A program made the position numbers and the translations under genes. The notes below the pieces were generated by a model that had not been told where the DNA came from, did not search any database, and saw only the letters and a program-made list of their open reading frames with translations. From JALRAP01 sp046340555 (GTDB taxonomy: Bacteria > Bacteroidota > Bacteroidia > AKYH767-A > OLB10): DNA of 6,092 nt. Of the stretch, positions 1-4,892 are shown piece after piece (the first letter of the stretch is position 1; each line of letters opens with the position of its first letter). The stretch is taken from contig JBKDSL010000172.1 in assembly GCA_046340555.1 (NCBI GenBank), positions 1 through 6,092 on the forward strand, read 5' to 3'.

Positions 1-1
1 C

Positions 2-1204
2 TCAAGCACAGAACCGGGAACGGGTTTTTATCATCGATACAAGGAAGACCTTGACATTATCAAGGAACTTCAGATACCCAACTTCCGTTTCTCTCTCAGC
101 TGGCCTCGTGTGCTACCAGAGGGAATCGGTAGCATCAACAACAAAGGATTGGATTTTTATGAACGATTGGTGGATGGATGCCTGGAAAGGGGTATCACTC
201 CTTGGGTTACCTTATATCACTGGGATTTGCCACAAGCCCTTGAGCTCAAAGGAGGCTGGACCAACCGCGATGTGATCGGCTGGTTTGAAAATTATGTTGC
301 CATTTCTACCAAACGACTAGGCGACCGTGTAACGAATTGGATGGTGCTGAACGAGCCCATGGCTTTTTGCGGCGCAGGGTATTTTTTGGGCATGCATGCT
401 CCTGGGCGAACCGGTAGAAAATCTTTTGTCAAAGCCGCTCTGAATACGTCACTAAGTTTATCTACTGGAGCAGACGTTGTAAGGCAGCATGTTGTCAACG
501 CCTACATCGGTTCCACCTTCAGTATGTCGCATGTTGAACCGATTTCGAATTCGGAAAAAGACCGGCTGGCGGCGGAAAAAGTAGACGACCTGCTGAATCT
601 TTTTTTCCTGTATCCCGCTTTGGGAAAAGGGTATCCGCTCAAGCGATTGAAATTCCTGTCGTCGATTTTGGATGAAATGAAACCCGGTGATGAAAACAGA
701 TTGAAGGCCGAATTGGATTTCATCGGACTGCAGAACTACACTCGAGAGGTAGTAAAACACTCTTGGATCACCCCATTCATCAAGGCATCCATGGTAAGTG
801 CCAAGAAACGGAATGCGCCCTATACCGAGATGGGCTGGGAAGTATGGCCGGAGAGTATTTACAAATCCATCTTGAAAGTTTGTTCCATCCCCAACTCGCC
901 GCCGGTGATTGTTACCGAAAACGGTGCGGCCTTTGTAGACTCAATAGACGAAAATGGCTCGGTAAACGACGTCAAGCGACTTTACTACTTGCGTGAGCAC
1001 ATTGATATGGTGATGAAAGCAAAGTCGGAGGGAAACGATGTACGCGGCTATTTTGTTTGGTCACTAACCGATAACTTCGAATGGGCCGAAGGGTATAGGC
1101 CTCGATTCGGATTGGTGCACATCGATTATGAAAACAACTTGAAACGCACCATCAAGACCAGTGGTCGATGGTATGCCAACCATATCCGTGAAAACGGAAT
1201 TTGA
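2..1204 (+). CDS. Glycoside hydrolase family 1 enzyme (beta-glucosidase type), 5' partial
   Basis: Retaining glycosidase of family GH1, (beta/alpha)8 fold, expected to remove beta-linked glucose or a similar sugar from the non-reducing end of oligosaccharides. The frame is open from the window edge, so the first visible codon is not the start; 400 residues remain and perhaps 45-60 are missing, including the N-terminal QxEG sugar-binding motif. Visible landmarks (numbered from the first visible codon) are FRFSLSWPR, the HWDLP segment (His73-Trp74), the NEP motif with acid/base Glu118, the TENG motif with nucleophile Glu306, and the DNFEWAEGY sugar-binding loop (357-365) followed by the usual RFGLVHIDY ending. 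Both catalytic glutamates are present, so it should be active. No signal peptide can be judged. It is convergent with purE, with only 11 bp between stop codons. Family is certain; whether it is a glucosidase, galactosidase or other GH1 activity is not. Confidence 0.95.
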   Translation, partial: SSTEPGTGFYHRYKEDLDIIKELQIPNFRFSLSWPRVLPEGIGSINNKGLDFYERLVDGCLERGITPWVTLYHWDLPQALELKGGWTNRDVIGWFENYVAISTKRLGDRVTNWMVLNEPMAFCGAGYFLGMHAPGRTGRKSFVKAALNTSLSLSTGADVVRQHVVNAYIGSTFSMSHVEPISNSEKDRLAAEKVDDLLNLFFLYPALGKGYPLKRLKFLSSILDEMKPGDENRLKAELDFIGLQNYTREVVKHSWITPFIKASMVSAKKRNAPYTEMGWEVWPESIYKSILKVCSIPNSPPVIVTENGAAFVDSIDENGSVNDVKRLYYLREHIDMVMKAKSEGNDVRGYFVWSLTDNFEWAEGYRPRFGLVHIDYENNLKRTIKTSGRWYANHIRENGI

Positions 1205-1215
1205 GTGGCAATCCG

Positions 1216-1731
1216 CTACTTCTTTTTCTTCAGCTCCTTATCCGACTTGATCACTTTCTCCTTCAAGCCTTCTTTGAAAGCCGCTACTTTCTTTCGGATA
1301 CGCGCATCGGAAGCACCTACTATCTGAGCCGCCAAGATACCTGCATTCTGCGCTGCGTTGAGCGCTACGGTAGCTACAGGAACACCGTTCGGCATTTGTA
1401 GTATGGAAAGCACGGAATCCCAGCCATCAATTGAGTTGCTAGATTTTACTGGAACACCAATCACAGGCAGCGGTGTTATTGACGCCACCATCCCCGGAAG
1501 GTGAGCTGCACCGCCTGCACCGGCAATGATTACGCGAATGCCTCTGTCCGCAGCATCCTTGGCGTATTCGAACATGCGTTGGGGAGTGCGGTGTGCTGAA
1601 ACTACAGAAATCTCGTGGGCAATTCCCAACTCGGTTAATATATCAGCTGCCGCTTGCATAACCGTCAAATCAGAGCTACTGCCCATGATGATGCCGACAA
1701 GCGGAATGGATGTGGTGGGTTTTCTTGCCAT
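1216..1731 (-). CDS. purE: N5-carboxyaminoimidazole ribonucleotide mutase (class I PurE)
   Basis: Cytoplasmic enzyme of de novo purine synthesis that moves the carboxyl group of N5-CAIR to carbon 4, giving CAIR. The 171-residue length fits class I PurE. Visible motifs are the phosphate-binding GSSSD (17-21), SAHR with the catalytic-region His47 (45-48), the glycine-rich GAGGAAHLPGM (71-81), GVPV (92-95) and QMPNGVPVAT (112-121). The companion PurK gene lies upstream on the same strand, as expected for class I PurE, which needs N5-CAIR; class II enzymes use AIR directly. The C-terminus is lysine-rich and ends in four lysines. The ATG has an A-rich leader and no clear Shine-Dalgarno. I see no TAnnTTTG promoter in the 163 bp above it, so co-transcription with purK is likely. 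Confidence 0.96.
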   Translation of the reverse strand: MARKPTTSIPLVGIIMGSSSDLTVMQAAADILTELGIAHEISVVSAHRTPQRMFEYAKDAADRGIRVIIAGAGGAAHLPGMVASITPLPVIGVPVKSSNSIDGWDSVLSILQMPNGVPVATVALNAAQNAGILAAQIVGASDARIRKKVAAFKEGLKEKVIKSDKELKKKK

Positions 1732-1780
1732 ATTCTTTATATCAATTACTATTCACAGTCATTTTAAATAAAAAACGGAA

Positions 1781-1819
1781 CACTGATTAAGCGGATCAGG
1801 CGGATTAACACGGATTTGA
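1781..1819. repeat. Degenerate GGATTAA-type intergenic repeat
   Basis: Between purE and purK, about four short imperfect units follow each other with a period near 9-10 nt: GATTAAGC, GGATCAGGC, GGATTAACAC and GGATTTGATT. A small possible hairpin (CTGAT at 1783-1787 with ATCAG at 1795-1799) sits inside. Similar strings recur in intergenic DNA of many environmental bacteria, as far as I remember; no function is known to me. It would be transcribed if purK and purE form one operon. Confidence 0.5.
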
Positions 1820-1843
1820 TTCGCTACTATTTATGAACGCTAG

Positions 1844-1914
1844 CCTCACCTACCGCCTACTACCTACTGACACTGGTACTGTTACTGCTACTTTTCAACT
1901 ACTACTCACTACCC
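1844..1914. repeat. CTAC/CAGTA-rich low-complexity repeat overlapping the 3' end of purK
   Basis: On the - strand this reads as irregular runs of AGTAGC, AGTAAC, AGTACC, AGTGTC and AGTAGG units, starting inside the last codons of purK (the three terminal serines are AGT AGT AGT) and continuing past its stop. The 14-mer GTAACAGTACCAGT at 1872-1885 (- strand) recurs exactly at 4503-4516 (+ strand), and GTAGGCGGT here also occurs at the end of adk. It is therefore a dispersed repeat family rather than gene-specific sequence. Confidence 0.6.
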
Positions 1915-3112
1915 TGACCATATCTTTTACTTTCCTGGCCATCGCCTTCGCTTCCTCGATCGTATTGGCTGTAACGGTAATGTGGCCCATTTTGCGGAAG
2001 GGTTTGGTGGTTTTTTTTCCGTACAGATGCAGGTAAGCGCCTTCCATACGCATGAGTTCTTCGAGTCCTTCGTACACTGCCGGACCTGTATGTCCTTTTT
2101 CGCCTAGCAGGTTCACCATCACAGCAGGCTTCACGATGGTAGTGTTGCCGGGAGGCAGACCTAGAATGGCTCGTAGGTGTTGTTCGTATTGCGAAACGGT
2201 ATTGCCTTCTATGGTTTGATGTCCGCTGTTGTGAGGACGAGGAGCGATTTCATTCACGAGCAATTCGCCCTTGCGGGAGATGAACATCTCAACGGCGAGT
2301 AAACCCACCATTTCCAGTTTTTCGATGACTTGTCGCGCAATGCGGATGGCTTCTTGCTCGATAGTTGCATCCACTTGGGCTGGTGAGAAAAGGAATTCGA
2401 CCAGGTTGGCTTCTGGATTGAACTCCATCCCCACCACGGGAAAATGACTGACTTCGCCATGCGCATTTCGGGAAACGATAACGGATATCTCCTGCTCCAA
2501 ATCCACTTTGCGCTCAATCATCGATGGTTCATCAAAGGCGGATGAAACTGCATCGATGTTGTTCAAGGGCATTACACCGCGACCATCATAACCCGAGGTG
2601 CGAAGCTTCTGCATCACGGGAAACATCTCGGGGAAATTGGTGATTTCATTTTTATTCGAAACCAATCGGAACTCCGATGTGGGAATGCTATTTAAACGAT
2701 AGAACTCTTTCTGCAATCCTTTGTCTTGGATGATGCGCAACACGCGGGGCTGTGGAAACACCTTCTTCCCCATCCGCTCCAGCGCCTCCAAGGCATCCAC
2801 GTTCACGTGCTCAATCTCCACCGTAATCACGTCACAGTTGGCACCGAAGCGCAGCACATCATCATAGTTATTGAAATCGCCTTTTTGAAAACCAGCACAA
2901 ATGGTGCTACACGGTGCATGGCCATCGGGATCCATTACGGCCACATCAATGTTGAAATCGATGGCTTTCTGGATGAACATGCGTCCCAACTGACCGCCGC
3001 CCAATACTCCTACGCGTACTCCCAAAGGGTTCTGTTTCGGCATGTTCGTTTTAGGGATATCATCAAAACTAAACACCCCTACACGGATTCCCTTTGCGTT
3101 TTTGCTTGGCAT
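1895..3112 (-). CDS. purK: N5-carboxyaminoimidazole ribonucleotide synthase (PurK, ATP-grasp)
   Basis: ATP-grasp ligase that joins AIR and bicarbonate using ATP to make N5-CAIR, the substrate of PurE. Numbering from the first ATG (405 aa): the nucleotide-fold GVLGGGQLGRM (35-45), the ATP-grasp loop KLRTSGYDGRGV (169-180), ERKVDLEQEISVIV (200-213), GLLAVEMF (270-277) and the hallmark NEIAPRPHNSGH (287-298) followed by SQYEQHLRAILGLPPG. Start choice is open. ATG at 3110-3112 gives 405 aa and lies 19 nt after a good promoter box. An in-frame ATG at 3041-3043 gives 382 aa, nearer the usual PurK length, with the normal short lead into GVLGGG. The extra 23 codons are a diverged duplication of the gene's own start. 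An in-frame TAA lies 27 nt above the first ATG. The C-terminal VSSS comes from a simple repeat. Function is secure, the start is not. Confidence 0.95.
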   Translation of the reverse strand: MPSKNAKGIRVGVFSFDDIPKTNMPKQNPLGVRVGVLGGGQLGRMFIQKAIDFNIDVAVMDPDGHAPCSTICAGFQKGDFNNYDDVLRFGANCDVITVEIEHVNVDALEALERMGKKVFPQPRVLRIIQDKGLQKEFYRLNSIPTSEFRLVSNKNEITNFPEMFPVMQKLRTSGYDGRGVMPLNNIDAVSSAFDEPSMIERKVDLEQEISVIVSRNAHGEVSHFPVVGMEFNPEANLVEFLFSPAQVDATIEQEAIRIARQVIEKLEMVGLLAVEMFISRKGELLVNEIAPRPHNSGHQTIEGNTVSQYEQHLRAILGLPPGNTTIVKPAVMVNLLGEKGHTGPAVYEGLEELMRMEGAYLHLYGKKTTKPFRKMGHITVTANTIEEAKAMARKVKDMVRVVSSS

Positions 3113-3140
3113 GATTGTTCTTGGATTAGGACAAAATTAA
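3005..3140 (-). repeat. Diverged tandem duplication spanning the purK promoter box and start codon
   Basis: Two almost adjacent direct copies on the - strand: copy A at 3140-3074 and copy B at 3072-3005. Each holds, in the same order, a TTA(A/G)TTTTG box, a 19-20 nt A-rich leader, ATGCC, and codons ending in G(I/V)RVGV. By hand alignment about 43 of 68 positions agree with one gap. At protein level MPSKNAKGIRVGV (copy A) matches MPKQNPLGVRVGV (copy B) at 8 of 13 residues. The two ATGs are 69 nt apart, so frame is preserved. Confidence 0.6.
3064..3071 (-). promoter_or_regulatory. Second -7-like box (TAGTTTTG) inside the purK reading frame
   Basis: TAGTTTTG fits TAnnTTTG exactly and lies 20 nt upstream of the internal ATG at 3043, the same layout as the first box. 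No TTTG or TTG is found at the right distance upstream, so it may be a weak or dead promoter. It is part of copy B of the tandem duplication. Confidence 0.35.
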
Positions 3141-3164
3141 CCAATGCGCCGAAGCGAATCCAAA
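3132..3164 (-). promoter_or_regulatory. Bacteroidota-type promoter for purK(-purE)
   Basis: On the - strand TTTG (3164-3161) is followed after 21 nt by TAATTTTG (3139-3132), a full match to the known Bacteroidota consensus TTTG / TAnnTTTG. Transcription would begin about 7 nt further on, giving a leader of roughly 12-14 nt to the first ATG, or about 80 nt to the internal ATG at 3043. No purine operator is recognisable. Confidence 0.65.
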
Positions 3165-3240
3165 GAAGATTGCAGAATCCTGTATATCAATTTGTTAAAA
3201 TAGCGAAAATATGGATGATGTCCATGTGGCAATCGCTTCT

Positions 3241-3248
3241 TATCTTGC
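3241..3248 (+). promoter_or_regulatory. Possible -7 box for hpt-adk
   Basis: TATCTTGC resembles the common Bacteroidota form TATCTTTGC with one T missing, and would place the RNA start about 20 nt before the hpt ATG. A second weak candidate is TCAATTTG at 3187-3194. Neither has a clear TTTG element at the usual distance, so the promoter position is uncertain. The 163-bp divergent region 3113-3275 holds no other gene or clear operator. Confidence 0.3.
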
Positions 3249-3275
3249 AGCCCCATTCCAATATTGCTGCCATTT

Positions 3276-3821
3276 ATGTCGTTGCCAGAGGTCGTTATCC
3301 ACGGAAAAACATTTGTTGTAAAAATTGATGCGGACACCATCGCCACACGCGTAAAAGAGTTGGCTGCCGAGATTTCGAAGGAGTTTGATGGCAAGAAACC
3401 TTTGCTGATTGGTGTTTTAAATGGCTCAGCCATTTTCACCGTCGACTTGTTCCGCGAAATCCCATACGATTGCGAGGTAACCTTCATCCGCGTGGCATCC
3501 TACCACAGCGGCATGTCGTCGAGTGGCGAGGTGAAGCAGGTGATGGGTTTGAAGGAAAGCATCAAAGGCCGTCACGTGATCGTGGTGGAAGACATTGTGG
3601 ATTCTGGCGAAACCGCGAAGCATTTGATGCAGGATTTGCAACAACATGAACCAGCCACTTTGAAATTGGCTACCGCCCTCTTTAAACCTGCCGCGTTGAA
3701 ACACGATGTGCGACCCGATTATGTGGGATTCGTAGTGGAGCCCGACTTCTTGGTAGGCTATGGCCTCGATTACGACGGACTAGGAAGAAATTTGAAAGAC
3801 ATTTACGTATTGAAACCTTGA
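3276..3821 (+). CDS. hpt: Hypoxanthine(-guanine) phosphoribosyltransferase
   Basis: Purine salvage enzyme of the cytoplasm: hypoxanthine or guanine plus PRPP gives IMP or GMP and pyrophosphate. From the ATG it has 181 residues, normal for bacterial Hpt. Motifs in order are GVLNGSAIF (46-54, pyrophosphate loop), the flexible loop SYHSGMSSSGEVK (75-87), the PRPP-binding VVEDIVDSGET (103-113) with its acidic pair Glu105-Asp106, and the C-terminal VGYGLDYDGLGR (150-161) near the purine site. The frame stays open to a TTG at 3264, but the ATG at 3276 gives the expected N-terminus and is preferred. It is divergent from purK and only 4 bp ahead of adk, so the two are surely one transcript. Relative preference for hypoxanthine over guanine cannot be read from the sequence. 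Confidence 0.96.
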   Translation: MSLPEVVIHGKTFVVKIDADTIATRVKELAAEISKEFDGKKPLLIGVLNGSAIFTVDLFREIPYDCEVTFIRVASYHSGMSSSGEVKQVMGLKESIKGRHVIVVEDIVDSGETAKHLMQDLQQHEPATLKLATALFKPAALKHDVRPDYVGFVVEPDFLVGYGLDYDGLGRNLKDIYVLKP

Positions 3822-3825
3822 TATC

Positions 3826-4401
3826 ATGCTGAACATTGTTCTCTTCGGCCCTCCGGGCGCAGGCAAAGGCACCCAATCGGCGTTATTGCTTGAGAAATAC
3901 CAATTGGTACACTTATCCACCGGCGACATCCTGCGAGGGGAAATCGCGCAAGGCACTGCGCTGGGTCTCGAAGCCAAATCGATTATGGAGCGAGGCGAGC
4001 TCGTGCCCGATGCCGTGGTGATTGGCATGATACGAAACAAGATTGAAGCCAACCCCAATGCAGCGGGATTCATTTTCGACGGATTCCCTCGCACGCAAGC
4101 TCAAGCAGCGGCATTGGATGAAATGCTGTATGAAAAATCGGCACCCATCAAAGCCATGTTGGCCTTGGAGGTGAACGATGATGAGCTCATGAAGCGTTTG
4201 CTGCTACGCGGTAAAGATTCCGGCCGTCCTGACGATGCCAACCCCGAAGTGATTGGCCGACGCATACAGGAATACAATAACAAAACCGCACCTCTGATCG
4301 ACTACTACAAAGCGCAAAACAAGTTCAAATCCATCGATGGCATTGGATCTATCGAGGATATTTTCAGCAGCCTTTGTGGGGTGGTGGATGGGTTGCGGTA
4401 G
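3826..4401 (+). CDS. adk: Adenylate kinase, short-LID form
   Basis: Catalyses ATP + AMP = 2 ADP in the cytoplasm and sets the adenylate pool. The 191-residue protein has the P-loop GPPGAGKGT (8-16), the AMP-binding segment around STGDILRGEI (31-40), DGFPRT (85-90), and arginines R124, R128, R134, R145 and R146 of the LID and helix that clamp the phosphates. The LID (about 125-140) is short and has no cysteines, so this is the non-zinc, short-LID type rather than the roughly 215-residue long form. It follows hpt after 4 bp (TATC) with no Shine-Dalgarno. Its last codons (GVVDGLR) and TAG lie in a GGTAGGCGGT string that resembles repeat sequence downstream of purK, so the extreme C-terminus may be repeat-derived. 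Confidence 0.97.
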   Translation: MLNIVLFGPPGAGKGTQSALLLEKYQLVHLSTGDILRGEIAQGTALGLEAKSIMERGELVPDAVVIGMIRNKIEANPNAAGFIFDGFPRTQAQAAALDEMLYEKSAPIKAMLALEVNDDELMKRLLLRGKDSGRPDDANPEVIGRRIQEYNNKTAPLIDYYKAQNKFKSIDGIGSIEDIFSSLCGVVDGLR

Positions 4402-4409
4402 GCGGTTGC

Positions 4410-4426
4410 TTGGTCATTGGTCATTG
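4410..4426 (+). repeat. TTGGTCA heptamer repeat
   Basis: Two perfect TTGGTCA units plus a further TTG, beginning 8 nt after the adk stop codon. Heptameric repeats of this kind are known from cyanobacterial and other genomes as short tandemly repeated sequences. No function can be inferred. Confidence 0.55.
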
Positions 4427-4439
4427 TGGAATAGCTCTA

Positions 4440-4573
4440 GTAACAGTACTAGTAGCAGCTTGCCCTGAGCAAGACCTGAGTTTACGAAGGGCGCGTCGAA
4501 GGGTAACAGTACCAGTTGCAGCTTGCCCTGAGCAAGACCTGAGTTTACGAAGGGCGCGTCGAAGGGTAGCAGT
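4440..4573 (+). repeat. 63-bp tandem repeat with nested CCCTGAG/CGAAGGG palindromes
   Basis: Unit 1 is 4440-4502, unit 2 is 4503-4565, and 8 nt of a third unit follow. A 51-nt core (4455-4505 and 4518-4568) is identical in both; the only two differences are at 4450/4513 and 4454/4517. Each unit starts with a GTAACAGTACYAGT spacer and carries two nested arm pairs. In unit 1 the outer pair is CCCTGAG (4463-4469) with CGAAGGG (4497-4503), and the inner pair is CCTGAG (4475-4480) with CGAAGGG (4485-4491) around a TTTA loop. The arms pair by CCCT/AGGG and a G-C closing pair around tandem G-A mismatches. This resembles the widespread REP-like CCCTGAGC..TCGAAGGG element of bacterial intergenic DNA. 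Confidence 0.85.
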
Positions 4574-4603
4574 TAAGCTTTCAGTTGTCGGCGGGGGGCT
4601 TGT

Positions 4604-4685
4604 CCACGAAAAGTGCGAACCGCAAGCTCGGCTGGCCCAGGGGCAGGTAGTGCGACAAAGACGAGCAAGCGGTTGGTTTTCGTGG
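4604..4685. repeat. Long imperfect inverted repeat
   Basis: Left arm: CCACGAAAA (4604-4612), AACCGC (4618-4623), GCTCG (4626-4630). Right arm: CGAGC (4662-4666), GCGGTT (4669-4674), TTTTCGTGG (4677-4685). All three blocks are perfect complements in the right order, separated by an AA/AA internal mismatch and an unequal bulge (5 nt against 2 nt), with a 31-nt central loop. An RNA from either strand could fold into a 20-bp interrupted hairpin. It could be a dispersed palindromic element or a structured RNA; there is no homology evidence either way. Confidence 0.6.
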
Positions 4686-4696
4686 TGCCCTTTTTG

Positions 4697-4724
4697 GTTA
4701 CTTTTTGGGCAAGCAAAAAGTGAC
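4697..4724. repeat. AT-rich hairpin (ACTTTTTG/CAAAAAGT)
   Basis: ACTTTTTG (4700-4707) and CAAAAAGT (4714-4721) are perfect complements around the loop GGCAAG. The stem extends outward to 11 bp with one G-T pair (4697-4699 with 4722-4724). It is followed on the + strand by A-rich sequence rather than T, so it is not a normal intrinsic terminator for adk. It starts 12 nt after the long inverted repeat and may belong to the same element. Confidence 0.6.
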
Positions 4725-4798
4725 AAAAAATAAATACTGTTACACATCTTGAACATGAAGCCGAGCTTCGCTTAATTCGCGTTCCTTTTCGTTCACCG

Positions 4799-4816
4799 CC
4801 CCGATAGCTATCGGGG
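4799..4816. repeat. CCCCGATAGCTATCGGGG palindrome
   Basis: A perfect 18-nt palindrome centred on AGCT. From memory, palindromes with the core CCGATAGCTATCGG are frequent in intergenic DNA of Bacteroidota, so this is probably one member of a dispersed family rather than a local operator. With no loop in the duplex form it could serve as a dimeric protein site, but no nearby gene supports that. Confidence 0.7.
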
Positions 4817-4830
4817 ACTGGTCACCCAAA

Positions 4831-4871
4831 GTAAAAAGGCAGTACAAGGAAAAACGCTCCCCGTACTGCCT
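4831..4871 (-). terminator. Intrinsic terminator of the LamG/T9SS gene
   Basis: On the - strand AGGCAGTAC (4871-4863) pairs perfectly with GTACTGCCT (4845-4837). The stem continues inward through GGGGA with TCCTT (two G-T pairs) to 14 bp around a 7-nt loop GCGTTTT. The second arm runs directly into TTTTTAC, the U-tract. It lies 21 nt after the stop codon of the LamG protein and is correctly oriented for it. Confidence 0.8.
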
Positions 4872-4892
4872 CGATAAAACTTCAACTAACCC

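Larger units (their letters stand above)
4402..4892. other. Repeat-rich intergenic region between convergent genes
   Basis: No gene is supported in these 491 bp. Open frames exist on both strands (for example 4374-4733 and 4421-4756), but they simply translate the tandem repeat and show no protein family. The region instead contains, in order, a heptamer repeat, a 63-bp tandem repeat, a long imperfect inverted repeat, an AT-rich hairpin, a CGATAGCTATCG palindrome and a terminator, listed separately. Between 4725 and 4798 I see only a small hairpin (GAAGC at 4757-4761 with GCTTC at 4765-4769). Confidence 0.75.

Noticed and set aside
110..112. GTG as the start of the GH1 gene
   Set aside because: The frame continues upstream with conserved GH1 sequence (FYHRYKEDL, FRFSLSWPR), so the gene begins outside the window.
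3264..3266. TTG start for hpt
   Set aside because: The ATG 12 nt downstream gives a normal-length Hpt beginning MSLPEVV, and nothing favours the TTG.
2726..3328. 200-residue + strand frame opposite purK
   Set aside because: It is antisense to a clear PurK and runs through the divergent promoter region into hpt; its composition is that of a shadow frame.
4455..4568. Possible CRISPR array
   Set aside because: Only two 51-nt copies with a 12-nt spacer that is itself nearly conserved; no cas genes. It is a tandem repeat.
4697..4724. Terminator for hpt-adk
   Set aside because: The stem is AT-rich, lies about 300 nt after adk and has no T-tract after it on either strand.
4374..4733. 119-residue open frame on the + strand
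   Set aside because: It overlaps the adk end and mainly translates the 63-bp repeat (21-residue repeats such as AACPEQDLSLRRARRR). The repeat length is a multiple of 3, which keeps frames open by itself.
4421..4756. 111-residue open frame on the - strand
   Set aside because: Antisense reading of the same repeat block with no recognisable family and no promoter; it would also start inside the region beyond a strong terminator.
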